64,000 bases of DNA from an uncultured Micrococcales bacterium (GCA_903909605.1 CAIVWH010000018.1:1-64000), one strand, 5' to 3'. Shown: positions 32,788-42,672, numbered from the stretch's first letter. The notes: generated by a model from the sequence alone, not told the origin. Numbers and translations: made by a program.

Positions 32788-34017
32788 TTAGAACAGGCCG
32801 AACTTGTGGGCTGCCTCGGTCAGCTCTTCGCGAGCACTTGGATGCGCTGCCTGAGTGATCAAGTTGTGTGCCTGCTCTGACTGTGAGCGCCCAAAGATAT
32901 CGGCGACGCCGTTTTCGGTCACCACGTGACTGTGCTGAAAGCTGGTGATGTTCTCGGTGAGCCGAGGCACGATGGTGCTGACGTTTGCCTTTGGGTGCCA
33001 AGACTGCAGCGCCATAAACGATGCGCCACCGCGAGCGTGAAGCGCGCCAACGATGAAGTCGGTGGAGCCGCCGAAGCCAGAGTAGATCTGACCGCGCACG
33101 TGCGATGCGTTGGCCTGGTCATACAAGTCGATTTGCAGCGCCGAGTTGATCGAGGTCATTCGCGCCTGTTTGGCAATGAGCCCAGGGTCGTTGGTCTTCT
33201 CTGTGCGGAACATGCGCACCTGACGATTCAGGTCGAGCCAGTCATAGAGCTCTTGCGAGCCGAAGATGAACGACGCCGTCAGCGGCAGCTCTGGGTCAAG
33301 CGCACCAGCTTTGTGCATTGCCAGCACGCCATCTGAGAACATCTCTGTCCAGATGCGCATGCCCTTTCGACCGGTGAGGGTTGCGAGCACCGAGTCGGGA
33401 ATGCCGCCGATGCCGAGTTGCAGGGTAGAGCCATCCTTGATCAGTGCACCGATGCGCTCGCCGATGTTGCGAGTCTCGTCGGTGAAGGCGACCTCGGGTT
33501 TTTCGGCTAGCGGCTCGCTGACCTCGATGAGGTAATCGATCTCGTGTTCGTACAGCTGCGCGTCGCCGTAGGTGTATGGCATCTTGTCGTTGGCCTGCGC
33601 AATTACCAGGCCGCCTCGCTCACGCACAGCCTCGATGGCGGCAGGCAAGATGTTGACCTCGGTGCCGAGGCTCACGGTGTCGTGGCGCTGGCTCGAGGTG
33701 TTGAGAAGCACCACATCAGGCACGTAGTGGTCGCGGAACAGAATCGGCACAAGACTCAGGCGGCTTGGAATGTAGTTCAGGCGCTGGCTGCCGCGCATCC
33801 CTGGCCCGACGAATGGCGACTCAAAGGTGACGCCTTCGCGATCTGGGATGCCCGGATGCGCGTTCAGCATGAACAACGTGAATTCGGCGATGTTCTCATC
33901 GGCCAGGCGAAGCAGGGTCTTGGGGGCCGCAAAATTGCCAGAGGCAACGATTCGGGGGTTCTTGGTTGGCAGGCTGGCCAACAGGGTTGCCAGTTGAGCT
34001 TCGGTGATTTTGCGCAT
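32788..34017 (-). CDS. Acetyl-CoA hydrolase/CoA-transferase family protein
   Basis: The 409-residue protein has the family motifs VSLGTEVNILPAAIEAV, GSTLQLGIGGIPDSVLATLTG and FSDGVLAMHKAGAL. Then come GSQELYDWLDLN and a C-terminal GGSTDFIVGALHARGGAS and VVTENGVADIFGRS. These enzymes move CoA between acetate/propionate/succinate or 4-hydroxybutyrate, using a catalytic glutamate. The true acceptor is unknown. The start is ATG 34017. It is convergent with the pitA unit and follows the acyltransferase gene (42-base gap). Confidence 0.88.
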   Translation of the reverse strand: MRKITEAQLATLLASLPTKNPRIVASGNFAAPKTLLRLADENIAEFTLFMLNAHPGIPDREGVTFESPFVGPGMRGSQRLNYIPSRLSLVPILFRDHYVPDVVLLNTSSQRHDTVSLGTEVNILPAAIEAVRERGGLVIAQANDKMPYTYGDAQLYEHEIDYLIEVSEPLAEKPEVAFTDETRNIGERIGALIKDGSTLQLGIGGIPDSVLATLTGRKGMRIWTEMFSDGVLAMHKAGALDPELPLTASFIFGSQELYDWLDLNRQVRMFRTEKTNDPGLIAKQARMTSINSALQIDLYDQANASHVRGQIYSGFGGSTDFIVGALHARGGASFMALQSWHPKANVSTIVPRLTENITSFQHSHVVTENGVADIFGRSQSEQAHNLITQAAHPSAREELTEAAHKFGLF

Positions 34018-34059
34018 GATGCCTATCCCAGGCGCCTTGAGTCTGCGCCTAGTTTGAGC

Positions 34060-36099
34060 CTAGCCCTGTGGGTTGATTGCCGCGGTCAAAATTGCGGCCA
34101 AGCGCGGCGCAAGGGTTTTTACGAAAGTGTTGGTGAGGTGGTTGTCGTCGCGATAGACCACCACATTGCCGATGATTGGCAGGCACTCGGTCTTGCCGCA
34201 GAACACATCATCGAAGTTTGCAACCGTGATTAGCGGGATGTTGATTTGTGTGATCGCTGTGAGAGCCGGTTCATCCTCGAATGCATTCGCGCGAGCGACA
34301 GCGCACTTGCCCGGGTTCTTGCCCTGCGTTGCGCTCAGGCATTGCTCCATGCTGCCGAGTGGCTTTGGGTTGTCTTTGATGTAAATCACCGGGATGCGCG
34401 TTGCCGAAATGTCTTCGAGCAACTGCTTAGTTCCGGCAATCGGGGTTGGCTCGGTCGGATAGTTCGCCTTGCTGTGCCACTCGACACCAGACTTCATCGA
34501 TATGACGATGAGTTTGTAGTCATGCTTGTCGAGATAGGTGACGACTGCGCCGACCCATTTTTCGCAGGCAGCGGTCAGCGGCGCGTTCTGCACACGTTGG
34601 GCATAGGTCAATGGGCAGCCACCCTTGGCAATCACATCGACAGACCAGTGCTGCTGTTTGCCGATCACGTCGAGCGCGGCTGCGTATTGATTTGCGTGGG
34701 AGTCGCCAACAAGAGCAACTTTGATTTTCGAAGTTGTGTCGCCAAGTGCGCAGATTCGCGCCTCACTAGAACCTTGAGTCTCACCAGGGCACTTCGGATA
34801 TGCGTGAACCATGGTGTCTTGCGCGGCAAGGTCGACCGGTGGAATCACCACGCCCGCGAAAGTCGGGTTGCTGCAGATCGAGCCATCGGGTTGAACCGCG
34901 GCAGCGCCGACGCAGGCTGGTAGTTCTGCGCCAATCTTGGCTGCAAGAGCCAAGCCTCGGTTGATCTCGGCCTGAGCCGGCACGGTTGCCGCTGCACTTC
35001 CGCCAATCAGCAGGGCTGCGGCTGCGGCCATAGCGGCGAAGGTGCCCCACTGTGGGGCCTTGCGGGCGATGAGCGGCAGCTCGACAAAGCGACGGGTCAG
35101 CCAGGCCAGCAGCAGGGTCGCGACGATCTCAAGCCAGAGCCACTCCGGCGCAATCCCTCCGGCTGCGCCAAGCACGACCGGGGTCAGAACCAGAATCGGC
35201 CAGTGCCAGAGGTACACCGAATACGAAATGTCTCCCAGAACTTGTATGGGCTTCCAACCCAAAACGCGACCGACCAATCCGCCTTCCGCGCCGAACCAGA
35301 TCGCGGCGGCTGTCGCAAGCGTTGGCCAGAGTGCAAGTGCGCCGGGGAATGCATCCGTTGGTTTGATTTGAATTGCCGCCCAGATGATCGCACCAAAAGC
35401 CAACACAAAACCCATGCGAGCGAACCATGCCGAAATGCGAGCACGCGGCACGAATGCGACGAGCGCACCGATGCCGAATTCCCAGACTCGGGTCGGCGTC
35501 ACGAAGTAAGCCATCGCGGCATCTTTGTGCGTGTAATAAGTCGAATAGGCGAGCGAAGCCGCGGTTAGCACTGCGAGCCCGACAAAAAACAAGACGCGCT
35601 TGTTCGCGCGCAACTTGCCCGCCAACCAAACGCCGATCGCAATAAGCAACGGCCAGACGAAATAGAACTGCTCCTCAGCCGAGAGCGACCAGAAGTGCTG
35701 CACCGGCGATGGCGCATTGCCGAGAGCCAGATAGTCGACCGCGTTGAACGCGAGTTTCCAGTTTTCGAAATAGCCGGCGGCCGCTCCAACCTCTGGCAAC
35801 CAAATCACTCGGTTGTTGGCCGAAGCGAAGACTGCAATCACGACCGCCGTAACAAATAGCACCAAAAACGCTGCCGGGATGAGTCGCCGAATTCTGCGCG
35901 ACCAGAACTCGGTCACCGAGAATTGCCCTGCCGCCACATCGCGAAGCAGGTGACCGGTGATCAGAAAGCCCGAAATTACAAAAAAGACATCCACTCCGAT
36001 AAAGCCGCCTGCCAGAGTGCCGGCCCAGAAGTGAAAGATGACCACCAGGATCACGGCCAGCGCGCGAAGGGCCTGAATGTCTGCTCTGAGCTCGCGCAC
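34060..36099 (-). CDS. Membrane acyltransferase (OafA/YrhL type) with C-terminal SGNH domain
   Basis: The 679-residue protein starts with an acyltransferase-3 domain: RADIQALRALAVILVVIFHFW (His near residue 23), GGFIGVDVFFVISGFLITGHL and about ten helices to roughly residue 370. The C-terminal extracytoplasmic SGNH hydrolase-like domain has VALVGDSHANQY and the DDNHLT catalytic segment. Such proteins O-acylate surface polysaccharides or peptidoglycan. The GTG start at 36099 fits an AAAGG site. The substrate cannot be told. Confidence 0.92.
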   Translation of the reverse strand: MRELRADIQALRALAVILVVIFHFWAGTLAGGFIGVDVFFVISGFLITGHLLRDVAAGQFSVTEFWSRRIRRLIPAAFLVLFVTAVVIAVFASANNRVIWLPEVGAAAGYFENWKLAFNAVDYLALGNAPSPVQHFWSLSAEEQFYFVWPLLIAIGVWLAGKLRANKRVLFFVGLAVLTAASLAYSTYYTHKDAAMAYFVTPTRVWEFGIGALVAFVPRARISAWFARMGFVLAFGAIIWAAIQIKPTDAFPGALALWPTLATAAAIWFGAEGGLVGRVLGWKPIQVLGDISYSVYLWHWPILVLTPVVLGAAGGIAPEWLWLEIVATLLLAWLTRRFVELPLIARKAPQWGTFAAMAAAAALLIGGSAAATVPAQAEINRGLALAAKIGAELPACVGAAAVQPDGSICSNPTFAGVVIPPVDLAAQDTMVHAYPKCPGETQGSSEARICALGDTTSKIKVALVGDSHANQYAAALDVIGKQQHWSVDVIAKGGCPLTYAQRVQNAPLTAACEKWVGAVVTYLDKHDYKLIVISMKSGVEWHSKANYPTEPTPIAGTKQLLEDISATRIPVIYIKDNPKPLGSMEQCLSATQGKNPGKCAVARANAFEDEPALTAITQINIPLITVANFDDVFCGKTECLPIIGNVVVYRDDNHLTNTFVKTLAPRLAAILTAAINPQG

Positions 36100-36190
36100 G
36101 GTTCACCTTTGTCTAATTCGGTCAAGTTTAAGGACGGTCAACAATTTGTAACAAAGTGGACCCGACCCCTTTACTGTGGGCGGTCGTGGC

Positions 36191-36196
36191 TAGGCT
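36191..36196 (+). promoter_or_regulatory. -10 element of the peptide transporter operon
   Basis: TAGGCT is a plausible -10, placing the transcript start near 36203 and giving a leader with AAGGAG (36235-36240). No confident -35 was found. Confidence 0.4.
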
Positions 36197-36244
36197 ATGG
36201 ACAATGGCCCTGGCAGAGCGCCGGGGCACAACTCAAGGAGAGTC

Positions 36245-37846
36245 ATGACTATGAGCAAGATCGCACTTCGCGCTCTTGGTGTTGCGGCTGTCGCCTCACT
36301 GAGCATCGCCGGCCTTGCCGGTTGCGCTTCGGTTGGCGGCTCGTCGGCAATCACCGTAGGCACCACCGACCAGGTGGTCTCGCTAGACCCAGCTGGTGAA
36401 TACGACAACGGTTCGTTCGCGGTCGTAAACCAGGTTTACCCATTCCTGCTCAACTCGGTTCAGGGCAAGGCTGAGGTGTCTCCAGACATCGCTACTTCTG
36501 CATCGTTCACCTCGCCAACCGAATACACCGTGGTTCTGAAGAAGGGCCTCAAGTTCGCAAACGGCCACGACCTCACCGCGTCAGACGTCAAGTTCAGCTT
36601 CGACCGCGTTCTAAAGATCGCCGACGAGAACGGCCCTTCGTCGTTGCTCTGGAACCTCGCATCAACCACCGTCAAGGATGACCTCACCGTCGTATTCACC
36701 TTGAAGAGTGCAAACGACCAGACCTTCCCTGCGACTCTTTCGAGCCCAGCTGGTCCGATCGTTGACGAACAGTCATTCCCAGTCAACAAGCTGCTTGGCG
36801 ACAACGAAATCGCCGCTGCTCATCCGTTCGCTGGTCAGTACGACATCACCTCATACAAGAAGAATGAGTTGGTCAGTTTCAAGAAGTTCGATGGCTACAA
36901 CGGAAACCTGGGCCTCGCTCAGAACTCGGTTGTAAACCTGAAGTACTACACCGATGCAAGCAACCTGAAGCTTGATGTTCAGAAGGGCAACATCGACGTT
37001 GCTGCCCGCAGCCTTTCGGCAACCGACATCCAGTCACTCAGCAGCGACAGCAACCTCACCGTTCACCAGGGCCCTGGCGGCGAGATTCGCTACATCGTGT
37101 TCAACTTCAACACCCAGCCATTCGGTGCAAAGACCGCAACTCCAAGCGCAGCTAAGGCACTCGCAGTTCGCCAGGCAGTTGCAAACCTGATCGACCGTCA
37201 GGCAATCAGCGACCAGGTCTACAAGGGCACCTACACCCCGCTTTACAGCTACGTTCCAACCGGCATCCCAGGTGCGGTCACCCCACTCAAGGATCTCTAC
37301 GGCAAGGATGGCGGCCCTGACGCTGCCGCAGCTGCCGCGGTTCTAAAGGCCGCTGGCGTCACCGCGCCGGTAACCCTGAACATCCAGTGGACTCCTGCGC
37401 ACTACGGCCCATCATCGGGCGACGAGTACGCCCTGATCAAGAGCCAGCTCGAGTCGAGCGGTCTGTTCAAGGTCAACCTGCAGTCGACCGAGTGGACCAC
37501 CTACTCGAAGGAGCGCACCGCGGATGCCTACCCTGCCTACCAGCTGGGTTGGTTCCCTGACTACTCAGACGCCGACAACTGGCTGACTCCGTTCTTCCTT
37601 CAGGGCGGGTTCTTGGGCAACCACTACGACAACGCAGCGGTGGACACCTTGATCAAGGCTCAGGGAGTCGAGACCGACGCAACCAAGCGCCAGCAAGACA
37701 TCGAAGCAATTCAGCTTGCCGTCGCGAAAGACCTTTCGACCTTGCCGCTGTTGCAGGGCTCACAGGTTGTCGTTGCCGGCAAGAGCGTGAAGGGCGTAAT
37801 TCTCGACCCTTCGTTCAAGCTGCGTTTCGCATCGCTAACCAAGTAA
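36245..37846 (+). CDS. Peptide ABC transporter substrate-binding lipoprotein
   Basis: The 533-residue binding protein (SBP_bac_5 family, DppA/OppA-like) has a lipoprotein signal with Cys27 in LAGC. The region TDQVVSLDPAGEYDNGSFAV is typical of the family N-lobe, and KKGLKFANGHDLTASDVKFSFDRVLK is the family signature. It binds oligopeptides or related solutes outside the cell. The ATG at 36245 follows AAGGAG by four bases; ATG 36251 (spacing 10) is an alternative. The rest of the importer follows after a terminator. Confidence 0.93.
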   Translation: MTMSKIALRALGVAAVASLSIAGLAGCASVGGSSAITVGTTDQVVSLDPAGEYDNGSFAVVNQVYPFLLNSVQGKAEVSPDIATSASFTSPTEYTVVLKKGLKFANGHDLTASDVKFSFDRVLKIADENGPSSLLWNLASTTVKDDLTVVFTLKSANDQTFPATLSSPAGPIVDEQSFPVNKLLGDNEIAAAHPFAGQYDITSYKKNELVSFKKFDGYNGNLGLAQNSVVNLKYYTDASNLKLDVQKGNIDVAARSLSATDIQSLSSDSNLTVHQGPGGEIRYIVFNFNTQPFGAKTATPSAAKALAVRQAVANLIDRQAISDQVYKGTYTPLYSYVPTGIPGAVTPLKDLYGKDGGPDAAAAAAVLKAAGVTAPVTLNIQWTPAHYGPSSGDEYALIKSQLESSGLFKVNLQSTEWTTYSKERTADAYPAYQLGWFPDYSDADNWLTPFFLQGGFLGNHYDNAAVDTLIKAQGVETDATKRQQDIEAIQLAVAKDLSTLPLLQGSQVVVAGKSVKGVILDPSFKLRFASLTK

Positions 37847-37857
37847 GTCAATTGAGG

Positions 37858-37890
37858 CAGGGGGTCGGTTCGCCGGCCCCCTGTTTCGCT
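37858..37890 (+). terminator. Terminator/attenuator after the binding-protein gene
   Basis: The stem 37858-37868/37873-37883 (11 bp with one G-U) closes a TTCG tetraloop and is followed by TTTCGCTTTT. It probably sets a high ratio of binding protein to permease mRNA. Confidence 0.85.
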
Positions 37891-37958
37891 TTTCACCGGG
37901 TTCATGGCACCCCCGCCTCGCTCAATAGACTTGAGGCAACTTTCAACGAAGAACGAGT

Positions 37959-39017
37959 ATGAGCAAGAGCAAAGTTTCACTGGTCGGCTTTTTCAAGTCG
38001 CCACTGCTTCGCTACCTCGCAATCAGATTTCTGCTGATTCTGCCAACCGTCTTCATCCTGGTTTCGATGGTGTTCTTCGTAATGCGCGCCATCGGCGACC
38101 CGATCACCGCTGCACTCGGAGGTCGACTCACTCCCGACGAACTCCACAAGAGAATTCACGCAGCCGGTTATGACCGTCCGGTCTGGGTGCAGTACCTCGA
38201 GTTTCTTGGTCAGGTTGCCAGGCTCGATTTTGGTCGCACGCTAACCACCAACCAATCGATCGGTGAAGTCTTTGCCACATATGGCATGGCGACTCTCGAG
38301 TTGAGCGTTTACGCAATCATCATTGCTCTGCTGGTTGGCATACCGCTTGGCATGATTGCGGCCAGAAACCGCGACACCGTCAAGGATGCCTCGGCCCGAC
38401 TGTTCGCAATTCTCGCTTACGCCACCCCGGTCTTCTTCGTGGGCCTGCTGCTCAAGCTGATCTTTGGCGTGGCCATCCCGATTCTTCCGATCGCCGGCCG
38501 CGCCTCGGTGAGCGACGAGCTGCTGCTGCAGACCGTGCCCAACGCCTCGGGCTTCTTTTTGATTGACGCTCTGCGCACGGGCGATGCCGGCCTAATTCTC
38601 GATGTGCTCAGCCACGCAGTGCTGCCGGCACTGGCGCTAGGGCTGCTCACCGCGGGCATATTCCTGCGCCTGGTGCGCACCAACATGATCGGCACCCTGA
38701 GCATGGACTACGTCGATGCCGCCCGTTCGCGTGGCGTCAGCGAGTACCGGCTCACCAGAAAGCACGCATACAAGCCGGCGCTCATCCCGGTGATTACCGT
38801 CATTGGCATGCAAATCGCGGTCTTGCTCAGCGGTGCTGTGCTTACCGAAACCACCTTCGAGTGGAAGGGGCTGGGCTTCCAACTGTCGTCGTTCTTGAAC
38901 GCCCGCGACTTCGTTGCCGTTCAGGGAATCGTGGCCCTGCTCGCGGTAATCGTGGCGGTCACCAACTTCATCGTCGACGTCATCGCGGCGCTGATCGACC
39001 CAAGGATCAAGTTCTGA
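37959..39017 (+). CDS. Peptide ABC transporter permease (DppB-like)
   Basis: The 352-residue inner-membrane permease has six hydrophobic segments. It has the DppB N-terminal pattern (LLRYLAIRFLLILPTVFILV) and a binding-protein-dependent transport signature with DAARSRGVSEYRLTRKHAYK (EAA-type loop). The nearby 37900-37950 spacer follows the terminator. Its TGA overlaps the ATG of the next permease by one base. Confidence 0.94.
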   Translation: MSKSKVSLVGFFKSPLLRYLAIRFLLILPTVFILVSMVFFVMRAIGDPITAALGGRLTPDELHKRIHAAGYDRPVWVQYLEFLGQVARLDFGRTLTTNQSIGEVFATYGMATLELSVYAIIIALLVGIPLGMIAARNRDTVKDASARLFAILAYATPVFFVGLLLKLIFGVAIPILPIAGRASVSDELLLQTVPNASGFFLIDALRTGDAGLILDVLSHAVLPALALGLLTAGIFLRLVRTNMIGTLSMDYVDAARSRGVSEYRLTRKHAYKPALIPVITVIGMQIAVLLSGAVLTETTFEWKGLGFQLSSFLNARDFVAVQGIVALLAVIVAVTNFIVDVIAALIDPRIKF

Positions 39018-39979
39018 TGCGCGGCTTGAAGAAACTTTTCACCACCGGGCTCATCGGTTCGGCGAGACGCTCGCGCGGAGTGCAGCGCTTTATGCTCATC
39101 ACCGGGTTGGTGCTGACCGCGGCGTTCTTGCTGCTTGCTGCTTTGGCACCGATTCTTGCGCCGTACGGATTTGCTCAGCTGCAAGATTCACACGGATACT
39201 TTGGCTCTCAGCAACCACCATCGAGTGCGCATCTGCTTGGCACAACAGTCGGTGGCATGGATGTGCTCAGCCGCGTTCTCTGGGGAAGCCAAACCGCGCT
39301 GCTGGTGATTGTGTTCGCGGTTGCCATGTCAATATTCGCAGGAGTGATTCTCGGTTTGCTGTCGGGTTACTTCGGTGGCTGGCTCGATCGCATTTTGGTA
39401 GTGGTCGCCGACGCAGTCTTTGCATTTCCTTCGCTGCTATTGGCGATTGCGCTCTCGATTGTAATCAGCGGGGGCCGAAGCGGGCTCTTTAGCGGCATCT
39501 TGGCAACGGCATCTTCGATCACCGTGGTTTACATTCCGCAGTACTTCCGAGTGGTGCGCGCCGAAACTCTGCGCACCAAGAACGAGGCTTTCGTTGAATC
39601 GGCAAAGGTGCTTGGAGCCAGCCACACCAGAATCATGTTCCGCCACATTTTTAGAAACGCCACTCGCACACTGCCGCTGATCATGACGCTGAACGCATCC
39701 GAGGCGATTTTGACCCTGGCCGGCCTTGGCTTCCTGGGCTTCGGTATCGACCCCACCATGGGCGCCGAGTGGGGCTACGACCTGAACCGCTCGGTGGCCG
39801 ACGTTTCGGCTGGCATCTGGTGGACCTCGGTCTTCCCGGGCGTGGCGATCGTCTTGGTGGTGCTCGGCATCACGCTGGTTGGCGAGAGCCTGAACGACCT
39901 TGCCGACCCGCGCCTGCGCAACCGCCGAGCAGCCAACCTCGACGAGCTCGAGGTGGCCCAGGGCGGTGATAGCGCATGA
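39017..39979 (+). CDS. Peptide ABC transporter permease (DppC-like)
   Basis: The 320-residue permease starts at ATG 39017, which shares a base with the previous stop (TGATG). It has an N-terminal extension, the DppC motif SSAHLLGTTVGGMDVLSRVLWG, and the loop ESAKVLGASHTRIMFRHIFRN. It pairs with the DppB-like subunit. The stop overlaps the ATPase gene (ATGA). Confidence 0.93.
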   Translation: MRGLKKLFTTGLIGSARRSRGVQRFMLITGLVLTAAFLLLAALAPILAPYGFAQLQDSHGYFGSQQPPSSAHLLGTTVGGMDVLSRVLWGSQTALLVIVFAVAMSIFAGVILGLLSGYFGGWLDRILVVVADAVFAFPSLLLAIALSIVISGGRSGLFSGILATASSITVVYIPQYFRVVRAETLRTKNEAFVESAKVLGASHTRIMFRHIFRNATRTLPLIMTLNASEAILTLAGLGFLGFGIDPTMGAEWGYDLNRSVADVSAGIWWTSVFPGVAIVLVVLGITLVGESLNDLADPRLRNRRAANLDELEVAQGGDSA

Positions 39980-41634
39980 CCAGCAAGCCAGGCGAACAGG
40001 TTCTGAGCATCGAAAACCTGCAGGTGGCATTTGCCACGGATGCCGGCACCGTCAACGCGGTCAACGGCGTGAGCCTCGAGGTGCGTGCGGGCGAGGTGCT
40101 TGCCGTGGTCGGTGAATCTGGCTCGGGCAAGTCGGTTACGGCGCGTTCGGTTTTGCGCCTGCTGCCTTCAACTGCGGTTACCCGCGGCGCCATTTATCTT
40201 GCAGGCCGCGATGTGTTGAAGCTCGACAGAGAGCAACTGCGGCAGGCACGCGGTCGCGACGCCGCGATGGTTTTCCAAGAGCCGAGCCTCGCGCTGAATC
40301 CGGTTTACACGGTTGGTTGGCAGATCATCGAGGGGCTGCGTGCGCACACTCCGAAGGGTCAAAGGTTTGACGCAAAGGCAGCGCGCGCCAAGGCAATAGA
40401 GATATTGGGCAAGGTCGGCATTCCAGAGCCCGAGGTTCGCATCGACTACTACCCGCACCAGTTCTCTGGCGGTCAAAAGCAGCGCGTAGTAATTGCCTGC
40501 GCACTCGTGCTCGAACCCAAGTTGATTCTCGCCGATGAGCCAACCACCGCACTCGACGTAACTGTGCAGGCTGAGATTCTCGACCTGCTTCGCACCGCAC
40601 GCGAACTCACCGGCGCCGCCATTGTTCTCATCACTCACAACATGGGTGTCGTCGCCGATATGGCCGATCGTGTTGCCGTGATGTATCAGGGCCAGTTGGT
40701 TGAGCAGGCCGAAGTGCACGAGCTATTCGCAAACCCAAAGCAGCAGTACACCAAGCGTTTGCTCGCTGCCGTTCCTCGCATCGGTCAGTCGGCTAAGCCA
40801 GCCTTCACCGCGGATGCGAGTGTGCCACCCACGGTTCGAGCAGAAAATCTCGAGGTGGTTTATCCGGGTCGATTTGGTCGCCCAGGCTTCAAGGCGGTTG
40901 CCGGCGTGAACTTCGAGATTCACGCTGGCGAGGTGGTCGGCCTGGTTGGCGAGAGTGGCTCGGGCAAGACCACCATCGGTCGAGCCATGGTTGGGCTTGC
41001 CAAGGCGACCGGCGGCAGCATGAAGGTGCTCGGCTTCGACGTGGTTGGGGCCAAAGCCCGCCAGTTCAAGGCCGTGGCCGACCAGGTTGGCTTCGTCTTC
41101 CAAGACCCTGCCTCGAGCTTCAACCCGCTGCTGACAGTGGGCGAGGCCATCGCCGAGCCGATGCTGGTGCACAAGGTTCAGGCGTCGGTGGCCGCCGCCC
41201 GAGCCGACATAGAGGCGTTGCTTGCCGCTGTGCAGTTGCCAGTCGAATACTTCGATCGCTACCCGCACGAACTGTCGGGTGGTCAGCGTCAGCGAGCCTC
41301 GCTCGCCAGGGCCCTGGCCCTAAAGCCAAAGCTCGTCATCGCCGACGAGCCAACCAGTGCGCTCGATGTTTCGGTGCAGGCCAAGGTTCTCGAACTGTTC
41401 GCCAAGTTGCAGCGCGAATTCGGCTTCGCCTGCCTGTTCATCACCCACGACCTTGCCGTCGTCGATCAGATCGCTCACCGGGTGCTCGTGATGCACCGAG
41501 GCGAACTTGTCGAACAGGGTGAAACCCGCGATGTGCTCACCAACCCGCAGCAGCAATACACCAAGCGGTTGGTTCAGAGCTCTCCGATCGCCGACCCGAC
41601 ACTCCAGCGCGCCAAGGCTGCCGCTCGACACTAA
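39976..41634 (+). CDS. Fused dual ABC ATPase of the peptide importer (DppD-DppF-like)
   Basis: The 552-residue protein carries two nucleotide-binding domains. The first (about 10-260) has GESGSGKS, FSGGQKQR and ADEPTTALDV. The second (about 285-535) has GESGSGKT, LSGGQRQR and ADEPTSALDV. Each ends in the oligopeptide-transporter C-terminal motif (NPKQQYTKRLLAAVP, NPQQQYTKRLVQSSP). One polypeptide thus provides both ATP sites for the two permeases. The ATG overlaps the DppC stop. Confidence 0.95.
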   Translation: MTSKPGEQVLSIENLQVAFATDAGTVNAVNGVSLEVRAGEVLAVVGESGSGKSVTARSVLRLLPSTAVTRGAIYLAGRDVLKLDREQLRQARGRDAAMVFQEPSLALNPVYTVGWQIIEGLRAHTPKGQRFDAKAARAKAIEILGKVGIPEPEVRIDYYPHQFSGGQKQRVVIACALVLEPKLILADEPTTALDVTVQAEILDLLRTARELTGAAIVLITHNMGVVADMADRVAVMYQGQLVEQAEVHELFANPKQQYTKRLLAAVPRIGQSAKPAFTADASVPPTVRAENLEVVYPGRFGRPGFKAVAGVNFEIHAGEVVGLVGESGSGKTTIGRAMVGLAKATGGSMKVLGFDVVGAKARQFKAVADQVGFVFQDPASSFNPLLTVGEAIAEPMLVHKVQASVAAARADIEALLAAVQLPVEYFDRYPHELSGGQRQRASLARALALKPKLVIADEPTSALDVSVQAKVLELFAKLQREFGFACLFITHDLAVVDQIAHRVLVMHRGELVEQGETRDVLTNPQQQYTKRLVQSSPIADPTLQRAKAAARH

Positions 41635-41659
41635 CTAGCAGCCCGCAGCGCGCGAGGTT

Positions 41660-41665
41660 TATGCT
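41660..41665 (+). promoter_or_regulatory. -10 element of a leaderless promoter (DUF998 gene)
   Basis: TATGCT ends six bases before the GTG at 41672; no ribosome site is present. Confidence 0.5.
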
Positions 41666-41671
41666 CAGGGT

Positions 41672-42277
41672 GTGAAAGAAATCGCTAAGCCTGCGGTAGT
41701 TGCAGCCATTCTGGGTCCAATCCAATCTGTTCTCGGTTGGTTCATCTGCGGCTTTTTGTTTGCCGGCTACGACCCGATTCGCCAGACCATCAGCGAGCTG
41801 GCGGCGCCGGGTTCGCCCGCCCAACCGATACAGTCGAGTTTCTTCATCCTTGGTGGCACACTCACTCTGATTGCCTCGATCTATGCCCGAACCATCCCGA
41901 TGGCTGGGCGAATTGCGCTGTTTGTTTCGGCGCTTTGCACCTATGGCCTCACTATCTTTCCGACCTCGCTCACCGGGCACGCCCCGATTCACACCACCTT
42001 CGCCGCAACCTCGTTCGTGCTCTCGGCAGGTTGGATGCTCGGCGCGATGCGCAAGGGCGCAGATGCACCGTGGATCATTCGCCCGAAGTGGGTGCTGATT
42101 CAGACTGCCTACCAGGCAGTTGTCGCCATCGTCTTCTTGATTGTCTGGGCCGACCCAAACTCGGCAGTCGCCGGATTCTGGGAGCGCGTGGTGACGACAT
42201 CCCAGTCGCTGCAGGTTTCAATCGTGGTGCTAGTCATCTATCGCTTGCAGCAATCGCGCAACAAACAGCTCAGCTAA
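41672..42277 (+). CDS. DUF998-type membrane protein
   Basis: The 201-residue protein has about six hydrophobic segments. The early motif GYDPIRQTISELAAPG is typical of DUF998 proteins. The function of the family is unknown. The GTG start is supported by the leaderless -10. It is convergent with the YciI-family gene. Confidence 0.75.
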   Translation: MKEIAKPAVVAAILGPIQSVLGWFICGFLFAGYDPIRQTISELAAPGSPAQPIQSSFFILGGTLTLIASIYARTIPMAGRIALFVSALCTYGLTIFPTSLTGHAPIHTTFAATSFVLSAGWMLGAMRKGADAPWIIRPKWVLIQTAYQAVVAIVFLIVWADPNSAVAGFWERVVTTSQSLQVSIVVLVIYRLQQSRNKQLS

Positions 42278-42286
42278 AACCTTCGG

Positions 42287-42631
42287 TTAGTTGACCGACT
42301 CAGGGTCATCGATAAACTCGCGCACCTCTTGCGGGCAGCGGCACGACTTGGCGATCTTCGCGGCCCAGTAGTACGCCTGCTCTTTGTCGGCAACGTCAAC
42401 GATTGAGAAGCCGCCAAGCACCACATCGCTCTTCGCGATTGGCCCAGGCATGACCACGCCATCCTCGGTTACGGTCTCGGTGCGAAAGCCTTGAAAGCCG
42501 CCACCGAAAACCCAGACACCGGCGGCCTTGGCTTCTCGCACCACAGCATGCGCTTCTTCGCCCACCTGCTCCCACTCGTGGTCGGCAACCTGCATGTTGC
42601 CATCGTTGAAGGAAATCATGAATCTGGGCAT
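42287..42631 (-). CDS. YciI/YCII-related domain protein
   Basis: The 114-residue single-domain protein has the YCII-like pattern: MPRFMISFNDGN, then GFSIVDVADKEQAYYWAAKIAK (Asp and aromatic residues of the domain), ending near IDDPESVN. The cysteine pair in SCRC is notable. YCII-like proteins are linked to sigma-factor or halogenated-compound genes elsewhere, but no such partner is adjacent here. Function unknown. Confidence 0.78.
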   Translation of the reverse strand: MPRFMISFNDGNMQVADHEWEQVGEEAHAVVREAKAAGVWVFGGGFQGFRTETVTEDGVVMPGPIAKSDVVLGGFSIVDVADKEQAYYWAAKIAKSCRCPQEVREFIDDPESVN

Positions 42632-42659
42632 CGGCGTTCCGTCTCTCGTGTTCTCTGGG

Positions 42660-42665
42660 TAAATT
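42660..42665 (+). promoter_or_regulatory. -10 element of a leaderless promoter (FKBP gene)
   Basis: TAAATT ends seven bases before ATG 42673. Confidence 0.45.
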
Positions 42666-42672
42666 GGTTCGC

